Source of the DNA: Ramlibacter montanisoli
Lineage (GTDB): Bacteria; Pseudomonadota; Gammaproteobacteria; Burkholderiales; Burkholderiaceae_C
Direction of reading: 5' to 3'
NCBI RefSeq assembly: GCF_013087525.1
Contig: NZ_JABFCS010000001.1
Coordinates: forward strand, 4,154,001 to 4,218,000
DNA length: 64,000 nt
The translations under genes were made by a program, and so were the position numbers. A model generated the notes under the pieces. It did no database searches. It was given only the letters and a program-made list of their open reading frames with translations, and was not told the DNA's origin. Below, piece by piece: positions 42,435 through 56,337 of the stretch (the first letter of the stretch is position 1; each line of letters opens with the position of its first letter).

Positions 42435-42737
42435 TTACAGGACGACCTTGACCATCGGATGCGAGGTCAGCGCCATGTAGATGGCGTCGAGCTGCTCGCG
42501 GCTGGTGGCCGTGATGGTGATGGTGACGCCCAGGTAGTTGCCCTTGCTGCTGTCACGCAGTTCCACCGTCGATGCGTCGAAGCTCGGGTCGAACTGCGCC
42601 GCGATCTGCGTGACGGCGTGCACGAATCCATCCACCTTCGCGCCCATCACCTTGATGGGGAAGCGGGACGGATATTCGATGAGCGACTCCTTGCCGGCGG
42701 CGGCAAGGGACTTGGGCGGGAAGATGGAAGCGGACAT
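42435..42737 (-). CDS. ybeD: DUF493 (YbeD-like) protein
   Basis: A 100-residue ferredoxin-like alpha/beta protein conserved beside lipB in many Proteobacteria. [14 protein letters not shown] and [20 protein letters not shown] are diagnostic. Proposed regulatory role is unproven. Confidence 0.92.
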   Translation of the reverse strand: MSASIFPPKSLAAAGKESLIEYPSRFPIKVMGAKVDGFVHAVTQIAAQFDPSFDASTVELRDSSKGNYLGVTITITATSREQLDAIYMALTSHPMVKVVL

Positions 42738-42742
42738 TCTGG

Positions 42743-43624
42743 TCAGGAGCGTTTGGCTTGCTGGTAGCCTGAGAACAGCCTGTCGTAGATGGGGCCGGGC
42801 CGGCCGTTTCCAACTGGCTGTCCGTCCAGCGTCGTGCACGGCAGGATCTCCTTGGTGGCCGACGACAGCAGGATCTCGTCGGCCGCGAACACCTCCTCGC
42901 GGCTGACGCGGCGCAGCTCGAAGGGGATGCCGGCCTTGTCGCACAGGTCTTCCAGCAGGCCGTAGCGGATGCCTTCCAGCACCAGGTTGTCCTTCGGCGG
43001 GCCGAGCACCACGCCGTCCTTCACCACCCACACGTTCGAGGCCGCCGCTTCGCTGAGCCAGCCGTCGCGGAACATGATGGTCTCGTTGCCGCCCACGTCC
43101 GCGCTCATCTGCCGCGAGAGCACCGCGCCGGCCAGGCTGGTGCTCTTGATGTGCGCCTTCTTCCAGCGGAAATCGTCCGCCGTGACGCACATGACGCCCT
43201 TGGCCCGCTCCTCGGGCGTGTAGATGTACAGGCGGTTGACCATCGCGAACACCGTCGGCTCGATGTCCGACGGCATCACGTGGTCGCGCATCGCCACGCC
43301 GCGCGTGACCTGCAGGTACACCAGCTGGTTGGTCTCCGCCGGCTTCTTGCCGACGTGCTTCGCATAGGCGGCCACCAGGTCGTCCACCAGCTTGCGCCAG
43401 GAAGCGCGGTCCAGTGGGTTGCGGATGCGCAGCTCGCCCAGGCTGCGGTCCAGGCGGTTCATGTGTTCCTCGAAGCGGAAGGGGCGGCCGTCGTAGGCGG
43501 GCACCACCTCGTAGACGCCGTCGCCGAAGATGAAGCCGCGGTCCAGAACGCTCACCTTGGCTTCGCGGACCGTGCTGAATTCGCCGTTGAGGTAGCAGGG
43601 CAGGGCAGGGATGTCGTCACGCAT
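42743..43624 (-). CDS. dat: D-amino acid aminotransferase (class IV)
   Basis: A 293-residue PLP enzyme of the class IV fold. VLDRGFIFGDGVYEVVPAY and the lysine region WKKAHIKSTSLAG are diagnostic; LSEAAASNVWVV and LEGIRYGLLEDL complete it. Assignment to D-amino acid versus branched-chain aminotransferase follows genomic context with ybeD-lipB-lipA. It leads that unit, 5 bases from ybeD. Confidence 0.9.
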   Translation of the reverse strand: MRDDIPALPCYLNGEFSTVREAKVSVLDRGFIFGDGVYEVVPAYDGRPFRFEEHMNRLDRSLGELRIRNPLDRASWRKLVDDLVAAYAKHVGKKPAETNQLVYLQVTRGVAMRDHVMPSDIEPTVFAMVNRLYIYTPEERAKGVMCVTADDFRWKKAHIKSTSLAGAVLSRQMSADVGGNETIMFRDGWLSEAAASNVWVVKDGVVLGPPKDNLVLEGIRYGLLEDLCDKAGIPFELRRVSREEVFAADEILLSSATKEILPCTTLDGQPVGNGRPGPIYDRLFSGYQQAKRS

Positions 43625-43656
43625 GGCGTCATTCTCTCCGGTTCACGGATTCGCAG

Positions 43657-43695
43657 GCTGGCGGCGAGCGCCAGCGAACCCCAGCGCTGGGGTTC
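43657..43695. repeat. Adjacent hairpin and 20-base perfect palindrome
   Basis: GCTGGCG-GCGAG-CGCCAGC (43657-43675) is followed directly by GAACCCCAGCGCTGGGGTTC (43676-43695), a perfect palindrome, in the gap between two minus-strand genes. No T run follows. It may be a dispersed repeat, an mRNA stabiliser or an operator. Confidence 0.6.
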
Positions 43696-43726
43696 ACGCT
43701 GTCGCGTTCACCGCCAGCCTACCGGA

Positions 43727-44173
43727 TCAACGCCACAACAAGACCGCTGCGATCGCCAGCCACCCCAGCCCCAGGTTCACCTTCACCAGCATCGCGATCT
43801 GCCCGGCGCGCTTGCCGCCTTCCGGCCACTCCTGCGCCGCCACTGCGCGCTGCATGCGCCGCCACGGCCCGAAGAAGATGTGGCCGAACACCAGCACCAT
43901 CAGCACGCCCAGTCCCGCCATCGCGTGCCAGCCGCGCGGCGCCTGCGCGCCAGGCACCTGCATCAGCAGCGGCCCGCCGGTGGCCAGCAGCACCACGATG
44001 CTGGCGATCACCACGACGAAGAAGCGCCGCAGCACCTGCACCATCAGCGGCAGGCGCTGCGGCGGCTGCAGCTGCGCGTGCAGCGCGGGGCGCAGCGCGA
44101 GCACCACGAAGGCCATGCCTCCCATCCAGAAGATGGCGGCGGCGAGATGCAGGAACAGGAGCAGGTTGCGCAT
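43727..44173 (-). CDS. CopD-like integral membrane protein
   Basis: A 148-residue protein with four predicted helices. LLLFLHLAAAIFWMGGMAFV has the His and Gly-rich first helix of CopD/HemJ-like proteins, and FGHIFFGPWRRMQ follows the third. Function unknown; copper uptake or heme-related roles are only suggested by fold. It is divergent from atpI. Confidence 0.8.
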   Translation of the reverse strand: MRNLLLFLHLAAAIFWMGGMAFVVLALRPALHAQLQPPQRLPLMVQVLRRFFVVVIASIVVLLATGGPLLMQVPGAQAPRGWHAMAGLGVLMVLVFGHIFFGPWRRMQRAVAAQEWPEGGKRAGQIAMLVKVNLGLGWLAIAAVLLWR

Positions 44174-44256
44174 GGAATTCCAGGGAGCGGAGGCCGCGGA
44201 TTGTGCGCGCGCCGGCGGCGCGATGCGGCCCCGGCGTCTGAGCGGCATCAGGGGGC

Positions 44257-44286
44257 TTGGGGACGGCGGGGGTTTCTACTTATAAT
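44257..44286 (+). promoter_or_regulatory. Promoter of the ATP synthase operon
   Basis: TTGGGG and a consensus TATAAT separated by 18 bases, about 35 bases before the atpI ATG. Confidence 0.7.
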
Positions 44287-44327
44287 GGGAGGCTTTCCGA
44301 AATTTTCAGGACTTACAGCGGCGGTCC

Positions 44328-44807
44328 ATGCCAACCAGAAGAATCGCCCCGCTGCCTGAAGAAGACACTCAGGAATCCCCGGTCCAGCCGCTGAGCGCCG
44401 ACGAGGCGCGCCGCGTGCGCGAACTGAACCCCCGGTATCCCCGTGGTGGGTGGTGGTGGGACAGGCCGGGGTGGGGGTCGTGGCCGGGCTGGCCGCCTGG
44501 CTCCACCGGGAAGCACAACGTCGGATGGTCCGTCGCGTACGGAGCTCTGGCCGTGTTGATTCCCGCGGCGGTGTTCGCCCGGGGACTGACCGGAAAGTTT
44601 GCATCGCTCAATGCAGGGACGGCGGCAGTCGGATTCCTGCTGTGGGAGATGGTGAAGATCGCCTTGACGCTGGCTTTGATAGCCCTGGCGCCGAGGCTGG
44701 TGGCGGGACTGAGCTGGCCGGCATTGCTGATCGGCTTGGTCCTGGCGATGAAGGTTTACTGGGTTGCCCTGGCGTTCGTGCCGCGGCCCAAGACGAAATC
44801 GAGCTAA
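44328..44807 (+). CDS. atpI: ATP synthase subunit I (two compensating frameshifts)
   Basis: A 159-residue membrane protein that helps assemble the c ring. The N-terminus (PLSADEARRVRELNP) and the last two thirds (GWSVAYGALAVLIPAAVF, WEMVKIALTLALIALAP) are convincing. Residues about 40-58 read GGWWWDRPGWGSWPG, unlike any AtpI; the +2 frame there reads VVVGQAGVGVVAGLAAWL, the missing first membrane helix. A base lost near 44439-44443 and a base gained near 44502-44504 explain this while leaving the ORF open. Confidence 0.9.
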   Translation: MPTRRIAPLPEEDTQESPVQPLSADEARRVRELNPRYPRGGWWWDRPGWGSWPGWPPGSTGKHNVGWSVAYGALAVLIPAAVFARGLTGKFASLNAGTAAVGFLLWEMVKIALTLALIALAPRLVAGLSWPALLIGLVLAMKVYWVALAFVPRPKTKSS

Positions 44808-44813
44808 AGAAAC

Positions 44814-46038
<1,225 letters not shown>

Positions 46039-46102
46039 GAAGTCCCATCCTTTCGCCAACCCATTCCCTGGAGCCCAGCGCCCCGGGAGCAAGGATGAAA
46101 AA

Positions 46103-46576
46103 GTGAGCATCACCGGCACCCTCATCATTCAGGTGATCGTGTTCCTGATCCTGGTCGGGTTCACGATGAAGTTCGTGTGGCCGCCGATCGCCGCCGCGCT
46201 CGACGAGCGCGCCCGCAAGATCTCGGAAGGCCTCGCTGCCGCCGACAAGGCGAAGTCCGAGCTGGCCGCCGCCGACAGGCGCGTGGAACAGGAGCTGGCG
46301 AATTCGCGCAACCAGACCGCCGCCCTGCTGGCCGACGCCGAGCGTCGCGCGCAGGCGATCGTCGAGGAAGCCAAGGGCCGCGCCACCGAAGAGGCCAACA
46401 AGATCATCGCCGCCGCCCGTGCCGAGGCCGAGCAGCAGACGGTGAAGGCCCGCGAGGCGCTGCGCGAGCAGGTCGCCGTGCTGGCGGTCAAGGGCGCCGA
46501 GCAGATCCTGCGCAGGGAAGTCAATCCCGGCGTGCATGCCGAGCTGCTCAGCCGCCTGCAGACCGAGCTGGCGTAA
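46103..46576 (+). CDS. atpF: ATP synthase F0 subunit b
   Basis: A 157-residue stator stalk subunit: one membrane helix ([19 protein letters not shown]) then a long alanine- and glutamate-rich coiled coil. GTG start at 46103 is chosen because [10 protein letters not shown] matches the family; the nearby ATG at 46095 closes after three codons. Confidence 0.96.
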   Translation: MSITGTLIIQVIVFLILVGFTMKFVWPPIAAALDERARKISEGLAAADKAKSELAAADRRVEQELANSRNQTAALLADAERRAQAIVEEAKGRATEEANKIIAAARAEAEQQTVKAREALREQVAVLAVKGAEQILRREVNPGVHAELLSRLQTELA

Positions 46577-46585
46577 GGACAAGCC

Positions 46586-47115
46586 ATGGCCGAACTCGCC
46601 ACGATCGCCCGTCCCTACGCGGAAGCGCTGTTCAACGCGTCGCAGGGCGACCTGAACGGCGCCGCGCAATGGCTGGACGCGCTCGCCTCCGTGGCGGGCA
46701 ATGCCCAGCTGCTGCAGTACGCCGGCAACCCCAAGGTCCGCGACCAGCAGGTGTTCGACCTCATCTCCGACGTCGCGCGCGTGCAGCTGCCCCCGCGGGG
46801 CAGAACTTCCTGCGCACGGTGATCGAGAACGGCCGCCTCGCGGCGCTGCCCGAGGTTGCCCAGCAGTTCCGCGAGATGAAGAACGCGCAGGGCGGCTCTT
46901 CCGACGCGGTGGTGTACAGCGCCTTCCCGATCGCGGGCGAGCAGCTGGGCGCCGTTGCTCAGGCACTCGAGAAGCGTTTTGGCCGTAAGCTCAATCTCAC
47001 CGTGCAGGAAGACCCGTCCCTCATCGGCGGCATCCGCGTGGTGGTGGGCGACGAGGTGCTGGACACCTCGGTGAAGGCACGCCTGGAACAAATGAAAGTC
47101 GCGCTGACGGCTTGA
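46586..47115 (+). CDS. atpH: ATP synthase F1 subunit delta (one frameshift)
   Basis: About 176 residues linking F1 to the b stalk. [15 protein letters not shown] opens it. One G is missing in 46791-46800 (expected [20 protein letters not shown]). The second half ends [20 protein letters not shown] and [12 protein letters not shown], typical of delta. Essential stator subunit, so a sequence error is most likely. Confidence 0.96.
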
Positions 47116-47141
47116 TGCCGCAGCCTCCTAAGGACAGAGTC

Positions 47142-48695
<1,554 letters not shown>

Positions 48696-48721
48696 GTCGC
48701 CCGCAACCAAGGAAGACGGCA

Positions 48722-51032
<2,311 letters not shown>

Positions 51033-51037
51033 AGACC

Positions 51038-51466
51038 ATGGTCGATACCACGCACACCATCCACGTCGACGTGGTGAGCGCCGAGGAGTCGATCTTCTCC
51101 GGCGAGGCGCGCTTCGTCGCGCTGCCGGGTGAAGCCGGCGAGCTCGGCATCTATCCGCGCCACACGCCGCTGATCACGCGCGTGAAGCCCGGCTCGGTGC
51201 GCATCGAGCGCGCCGATGGTGGCGAGGAGTTCGTCTTCGTCGCCGGCGGCATCCTGGAAGTGCAGCCGAACCGCGTCACCGTGCTGTCCGACACCGCCAT
51301 CCGCGGCAAGGACCTGGACGAGGAAAAGGCCAACGAGGCCAAGGCCGCCGCCGAGGAAGCCCTGAAAAACGCCAAGAGCGACATCGACCTGGCCAAGGCA
51401 CAATCGGAACTCGCCGTCATGGCCGCCCAGCTGGCGGCCCTGCAGAAATATCGGCAAAAGAAGTAA
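51038..51466 (+). CDS. atpC: ATP synthase F1 subunit epsilon, operon copy
   Basis: A 142-residue rotor and inhibitory subunit. N-terminal beta barrel ([38 protein letters not shown]) and C-terminal helical hairpin ([36 protein letters not shown]). Six bases after atpD and followed by a strong terminator. A diverged copy lies 100 bases downstream. Confidence 0.97.
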   Translation: MVDTTHTIHVDVVSAEESIFSGEARFVALPGEAGELGIYPRHTPLITRVKPGSVRIERADGGEEFVFVAGGILEVQPNRVTVLSDTAIRGKDLDEEKANEAKAAAEEALKNAKSDIDLAKAQSELAVMAAQLAALQKYRQKK

Positions 51467-51501
51467 GCGACGAAATAAGAACGGGCTAAAAACCAGCCCC
51501 T

Positions 51502-51533
51502 AAGCCCCGTGCCGCAAGTCACGGGGCTTTTTT
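51502..51533 (+). terminator. Intrinsic terminator of the atp operon
   Basis: AAGCCCCGTG-CCGCAAGT-CACGGGGCTT followed by five Ts; between the two atpC copies. Confidence 0.9.
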
Positions 51534-51565
51534 ATGGCCGGGTTGGCGCTACGATGCCGTCCAGC

Positions 51566-51994
51566 ATGGCCGATACCCCGCACACCTTCCACGTCGACGT
51601 GGTCAGCGCCCAGGAGTCCATCTACTCGGGCGAGGCGCGCTTCGTGGTGCTGCCCGGCGAAGCGGGCGAGCTGGGGATCTACCCGCGCCACACGCCGCTG
51701 ATCACGCGCGTGAAGCCGGGCTCCGTGCGCATCGAGAAACCGGACGGCAGCGAGGAGTTCGTGTTCATCGCCGGCGGCATCCTGGAGGTGCAGCCCCATC
51801 GCGTGACGGTGCTCTCCGATACGGCGATCCGCGGCAAGGACCTGGACGAGGAAAAGGCCAACGAGGCGCGCGCCGCTGCCGAGGAGGCCCTGCGCAACGC
51901 GAAGTCGGAGATCGACCTGGCGAAGGCGCAGTCGGAACTCGCCGTGATGGCCGCGCAGATCGCCGCGCTGCGCAAGTACCGCCAGAAGAAGTAG
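51566..51994 (+). CDS. Second ATP synthase epsilon subunit, tandem paralogue
   Basis: 142 residues, same length as the operon copy and differing at 16 positions by hand count with no gap (about 89 percent identity). Substitutions include V2A, E16Q, A28V, R58K/A59P, K102R, K110R and Q137R; all surface-like and mostly conservative. Barrel and helix hairpin are complete. It lies beyond the operon terminator with only about 30 bases before its ATG at 51566 (an in-frame ATG at 51554 is less like the family). Read-through or a weak local promoter would be needed. Role unknown; may be a second regulatory epsilon. Confidence 0.9.
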   Translation: MADTPHTFHVDVVSAQESIYSGEARFVVLPGEAGELGIYPRHTPLITRVKPGSVRIEKPDGSEEFVFIAGGILEVQPHRVTVLSDTAIRGKDLDEEKANEARAAAEEALRNAKSEIDLAKAQSELAVMAAQIAALRKYRQKK

Positions 51995-51999
51995 CCGCC

Positions 52000-52949
52000 G
52001 TGCGCCCGCCTGCCTGCGGGAGCTGCTCGTCGATCCCGCGGAGCACCCGCGGGGCCTGCCGCACCTGAGTGCCGCCAGCGGGCTGGTGCAGACCGGGCGC
52101 CACCTCTACGTGGTGGCCGACGACGAGCACCACCTGGGCGTCCTGCAGGCGGACGGCGAGCAGCCGGTGCAGCTGGTGCGCCTGCTCCCGTCCGACCTCC
52201 CGCAGGACAAGGAGCAGCGCAAGCGCCGCAAGCCGGACCTCGAGGCGCTGGCCCTCCTGCCGCCCCATGCAGCGTGGCCGCACGGCGCGCTGCTGGCGCT
52301 CGGCTCCGGGTCCCGCCCGCAGCGCTGCCGCGCGGTCCTGCTGTTGCTCGATGCGCACGGCGCGATCGCGGGCGAGCCGCGTGTGCTGGATGTCGCCGCA
52401 CTGTATGCGCCGCTGCGCGAGCGCTTCGGCGACCTCAACATCGAGGGCGCCTTCGCATCGGGTACGGGCCTGCACCTGCTGCAGCGTGCGAACCAGGGTG
52501 CGGCGGTAAACGCCTGCATCGCCTATCCGCTGGCGGACATCGTGCAATGGATCGCGCAGGGTGGAGCCCTCCCGCCGGCGACCATCACGCCCTTCGAACT
52601 CGGGACGGTGCAGGGCGTGCCCTATGGCTTCACGGACGGGGCCGCGCTGCCCGGCGGCGGCTGGATCTTCAGCGCGGTCGCCGAAGACACCCCCGACAGC
52701 TATGCCGACGGCCGCTGCGCCGGATCGGCCCTCGGCACGGTGAACGCCGACGGCACCCTGCTGTCCCTGGAGCCCCTGCCCGGTGCCCACAAGGTCGAAG
52801 GGATCGCGCTGCTGCCCGATGGCCGGCTGCTGATGGTCACCGATGCCGATGATCCCGGCCAGGCCTCGGCGCTGCTGGAGTGGCGCGCTCAGGCGGCCAG
52901 CGACTCCATCAGCGCCGGGATTTCCGCCGGCAGCTCGCGCGCGAGGTAG
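52000..52949 (+). CDS. Beta-propeller-like protein of unknown function (DUF6929-like; start unresolved)
   Basis: About 310 residues. GLPHLSAASGLVQTGRHLYV, VVADDEHHLGVLQADG and IALLPDGRLLMVTDADDP suggest a blade-type fold as in DUF6929 or phytase-like proteins. A clean start in frame is missing: GTG at 52000 needs one base near 52012, while GTG at 52086 would cut LRELLVDPAEHPRGLPHL, which looks conserved. The 3' end overlaps the NAD(P)HX dehydratase gene by 61 bases on the opposite strand, so the true stop may be earlier. Confidence 0.6.
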
Positions 52950-53769
52950 CCGACGATGCCCACGCGCTGCGCGAGGTTCTCGCCGGCGCGGGCATGCAGT
53001 GCCACGCCCCACACGGCGGCCTGTTCCGGGGTCGCGCCCCGGGCGGCCAGCCCCGCGATGATGCCGGCCAGCACGTCGCCCGAGCCGGAGGTGCCCAGGC
53101 CCGGCGCGTGCGCGCAATGCAGCCAGCTGCGCGCATCGGGCGCGGCCACGCAGGTGGTCGGCCCCTTGAGCGCCACCACCGCGTTCCAGCGGCCGGCATA
53201 GCGCAGCGCCATGGCGTGGGGCGCTTCCTGCGCATCCGACTTCTCCGCGCCGGTCAGGTGCGCCATCTCGCCGGCGTGGGGGTGAGAATCACCGGCTGCG
53301 CGAAGCGGGTGCCTGCGCGCACCGCGTCCATCGCCAGCGCATCGAGCACCACGGTCGCCTCCGTGCACAGGGGCAGCAGCGCGCGCACGAAGGCCAGCGT
53401 GGAGGCCTCGCCGATCATGCCCGGCCCGGCCACCAGCGCAGCGGTCGCGCCGGCGATGGCCTGCAGCGCCTCCAGTCCCGCCAGCGCGGGGCCGCCGTCG
53501 GCCTCCTCGGGCAGGGCGATGACCCGTGCTTCCGGCAGCGCAGCCACCAGCGTCGGCACGGCGGACTCCGGCGTCGCGATCACCAGCTTGCCGGCGCCGG
53601 CGCGCAGGGCCGCGATGCCCGCCAGCGCCGCGGCGCCGGGCATCTCGCGGCTGCCCGCCAGCACCAGCACGCGGCCGCGCCGCTCCTTGTCGCCGTCCTT
53701 CGCCGCTTCGGGCAGCGGCCAGCCGCGCAGCAGCACCTCGTCCACGGTGATGCAGGCCTGCCCGCTCAT
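52889..53769 (-). CDS. nnrD: ADP-dependent NAD(P)H-hydrate dehydratase (one frameshift)
   Basis: About 293 residues, ribokinase-like YjeF C-terminal domain without the N-terminal epimerase domain. It repairs hydrated NAD(P)H. GTSGSGDVLAGIIAGLAARG is the nucleotide-binding signature; GAAALAGIAALRAGAGKLVI opens the core. One C is missing at 53278-53282 on the plus strand as a G; repair gives VILTPHAGEMAHLTG. ATGA overlap with the phosphatase gene. Confidence 0.9.
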
Positions 53770-54530
53770 GGCTTGGGTGCCGCCGGTGCGTCGGCCTCCA
53801 CGGTGACGGGCGCGCCGGCCTCCAGCAAGGGCACCACGAAGTTCACCAGGTCCGGCCGCAGGCAGTGCCCTTCCAGGTCCAGCTGGTACGAGGTCACCGC
53901 GCAGTTGGGCACGTCGGCCATGCGGTCGATCTCCAGGATGCCGGCCTCGTCGAGGTTCTCGATCAGGTAGCGCATGCAGTTGACGATCACCTGGTGCGCG
54001 ACGACCAGCACGCGCTCGCCGCCGCCGTGCTCGCGCGTCACCATCTCGGTCAGGCTGCGCAGGCGCAGGATCACGTCGCACCAGCTCGCGCCCCCGGGCG
54101 GGCGGAAGTAGAACTTGCCGACGTGGCTGCGCTGCTCGTGCAGCTCGGGGTACTTCTGCCGGATGCCGTGCTTGGTGAGCCGGTCCAGGATGCCGAATTC
54201 CTTTTCGCGCAGGCGCTCGTCGATGCGCAGGCGCACCTGCTCGCCTTCGCGCAGGCCGGCTTCCTGCATCAGCAGGCGGGCGGTGTCGCGCGCGCGCACG
54301 TAGGGCGAGCACAGGATCACCTGCGGCTGGTCCGCGCGCGGCAGCTTGCCGAACCAGCGGCCCAGGGCCCGCGACTGCTCCACGCCCAGCTGCGACAGCG
54401 GGGTGTCGATGTCGCGGAACTCGATGTCGATCAGCACGTGGCCGGCCTCCTCGGCGGCGTCGCGCGCGACGTTGCCGGCGCTCTGTCCGTGGCGGGCGAC
54501 CCAGAGGGTGCGGGGCCAGTTCTCTTTCAT
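53766..54530 (-). CDS. Histidine phosphatase family protein
   Basis: A 254-residue phosphoglycerate-mutase-like enzyme. The phospho-acceptor is in LWVARHGQSAGN; second catalytic His in VVAHQVIVNCMRYL; CSPYVRARDTARLL is the usual companion motif. Substrate unknown. Downstream nnrD overlaps by ATGA. Confidence 0.9.
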   Translation of the reverse strand: MKENWPRTLWVARHGQSAGNVARDAAEEAGHVLIDIEFRDIDTPLSQLGVEQSRALGRWFGKLPRADQPQVILCSPYVRARDTARLLMQEAGLREGEQVRLRIDERLREKEFGILDRLTKHGIRQKYPELHEQRSHVGKFYFRPPGGASWCDVILRLRSLTEMVTREHGGGERVLVVAHQVIVNCMRYLIENLDEAGILEIDRMADVPNCAVTSYQLDLEGHCLRPDLVNFVVPLLEAGAPVTVEADAPAAPKP

Positions 54531-54641
54531 GGCTTGCGTTGGATCAAGGCCTGCCAGTGTGGGCCCGCCGGCGGCCTCCGGCCTGTCCACCACGCTTGGC
54601 GGAAGGTGTAGGCTGCCACCACCTCACAGCCCGGCCGTGGA

Positions 54642-54658
54642 CTCGGGTCAGACCCGAG
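54642..54658. promoter_or_regulatory. Inverted repeat upstream of a binding-protein gene
   Basis: CTCGGGT-CAG-ACCCGAG with 7-base arms, 68 bases before the ATG at 54726. No T run follows. Possible operator. Confidence 0.4.
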
Positions 54659-54725
54659 GGGAAAATGGCTGAGCAGGAGTACCCTCCCTGACAGACGGCC
54701 GAAGCCGCACTTCGTTGGAGAATCC

Positions 54726-55822
54726 ATGCGCATCCTTGCCTGCACCCTGCTCGTCGCGGCCGCTCCTGCCTGGCCCAGGAGATCGTCGTCGGACAGTCCG
54801 CTCCCCTGACCGGCGGCAACGCGGAACTCGGCAACGACATCCGCAACGGCGCACTCGCCTACTTCAAGAAGGTGAACGACGCCGGCGGCCTGCCGCAGGG
54901 CAAGATCAAGCTGGTCACGCTGGACGACAAGAACGACACCAAGTTCTCCGGCGAGAACACGAACAAGCTGGTGAAGGACCACGACGTGGTGGCGCTCTTC
55001 GGCTATGCCTCGTCCACGCTGAGCATCCCGGCCATGCCCACGGTGATCGAGCACAAGGTGCCCTTCTTCGCGCCCTTCACCGGCGCCGACACCATCCGCA
55101 AGCAGAACGATTACGTCTACACGATCCGCGCGACCTATGCCGACGAGATCGGCAAGATCATCAATTTCTGGGGCAACCTGGGCAACACGCGCGTGACGGT
55201 GCTGCACTACGACGACACGGTGGGCAAGCAGAACTTCGAGACGGTGGCCAACGTGCTGAAGAAGTTCGACCGCACCCCGGTGTCGGTGGCGATCAAGCGC
55301 AATGCGGAGATCACCGACCAGAACGTCAAGGATGCGATGGCCTCCGACCCGCAGGTGATGGTGGTGACCACGCTCTATGCGCCGGCCGCGCAGATGATCA
55401 AGCGGCTGAAGGCCGCGCACCGCGCCACCATGGTGACCAGCCTGTCCTTCGCGGGCGCCAGCCAGCTGGCCAAGGCCCTGGGGCCGGACGCCTCGGGCGT
55501 CTCGGTGGCCATCACGGTCCCCACGCCGCGGGCCAAGACGGTGCCGGTGGTCAAGGAGTGCGACGAAGCCTGGATCGGCGCGGGCCACAAGGAGCCGATG
55601 TCCGTGACCGCGCTGGAGTCCTGCATCGCGGCCAAGGTGCTGGTCGAAGGCATGAAGCGCGCCGGCCGCGAGGTGACGCGCGCCTCGCTGCACCGCTCGC
55701 TGTCCGCGCTGGGCCGCTACGACACGGGCGGCTACGTCGTCGACTTCAAGCCCAACTTCCGCCACGGCGGCACTTACGTGGGGATGGCGCTGCTGAAGCC
55801 CAACGGCGAAGTGCGGGACTGA
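54726..55822 (+). CDS. Branched-chain amino acid-type ABC substrate-binding protein (one frameshift)
   Basis: About 365 residues, periplasmic binding protein type 1 (LivK-like). The signal MRILACTLLVAAAPALAQ needs one C restored near 54765-54772 before EIVVGQSAPLTGGNAELGND. Typical blocks KIKLVTLDDKNDT, VALFGYASSTLSI and FAPFTGADTIR follow. No permease genes are adjacent, so it is another orphan; such orphans are abundant in Comamonadaceae. Ligand unknown. Confidence 0.88.
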
Positions 55823-55826
55823 CGCC

Positions 55827-56337
55827 TCACCCCAGCACGGGTTGGTCGGGCAGCTCGTTCTCGTTGCCCGCCCCCGCAGCCGCGGGAAAGTGCTTCACCA
55901 GCAAGGCCGTGACCTCGTCCACCGCCTGCTTCAGGCCTTGCTCGTAGCGCCCGGCGCGGAACTGCTCGCTCATGTGGCGCACCACTTCCTGCCACTGCGC
56001 GTCCGGCACGTGCCGGCTCAGGCCGCGGTCGGCGACGATCTCGATGGCGTGCTCCGCCAGCAGCAGGTAGATCAGCACGCCGTTGTCCTGCTCGGTGTCC
56101 CACACCCGCAGCTTGCCGAACATGGCGATGGCGCGCTCGCGCGCGGGTGGCGTCGCGCCAGATGTAGCTGGCCGGCAGGCCGGCCTCGATGTAGATGCGG
56201 ATCTCGCCCGTGTGAAGCCGCTCGCTCGCGGCCACGTGCTGCGCGAGGCGTTCGGACAGCGCGGGCGGAACGGCACGCGCGGTGTCGCCGTCGTCCACCC
56301 ACCGGTGCCGGAACAGGCGTTGCAGTCGCTGCATCAT
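55827..56337 (-). CDS. TPM-domain protein (one frameshift)
   Basis: About 169 residues with a TPM domain but no signal peptide or anchor. TGEIRIYIEAGLPASYIW then FGKLRVWDTEQDNGVLIYLL and HAIEIVADRGLSRHV are TPM signatures. One base is extra near 56141-56148 (expected RDATARERAIAMFG). ATG at 56337 overlaps the stop of the upstream TPM gene. Third gene of a LemA-TPM-TPM unit. Confidence 0.85.

Noticed and set aside
46095..46106. Mini-ORF ATG AAA AAG TGA before atpF as a regulatory peptide
   Set aside because: Three codons overlapping the GTG start by chance; no supporting context, though it could affect initiation slightly.
51038..51994. Second atpC as an assembly duplication
   Set aside because: The copies differ at many bases including 16 codons and have different flanks (a terminator lies only after the first), so it is a real paralogue unless two strains were merged.
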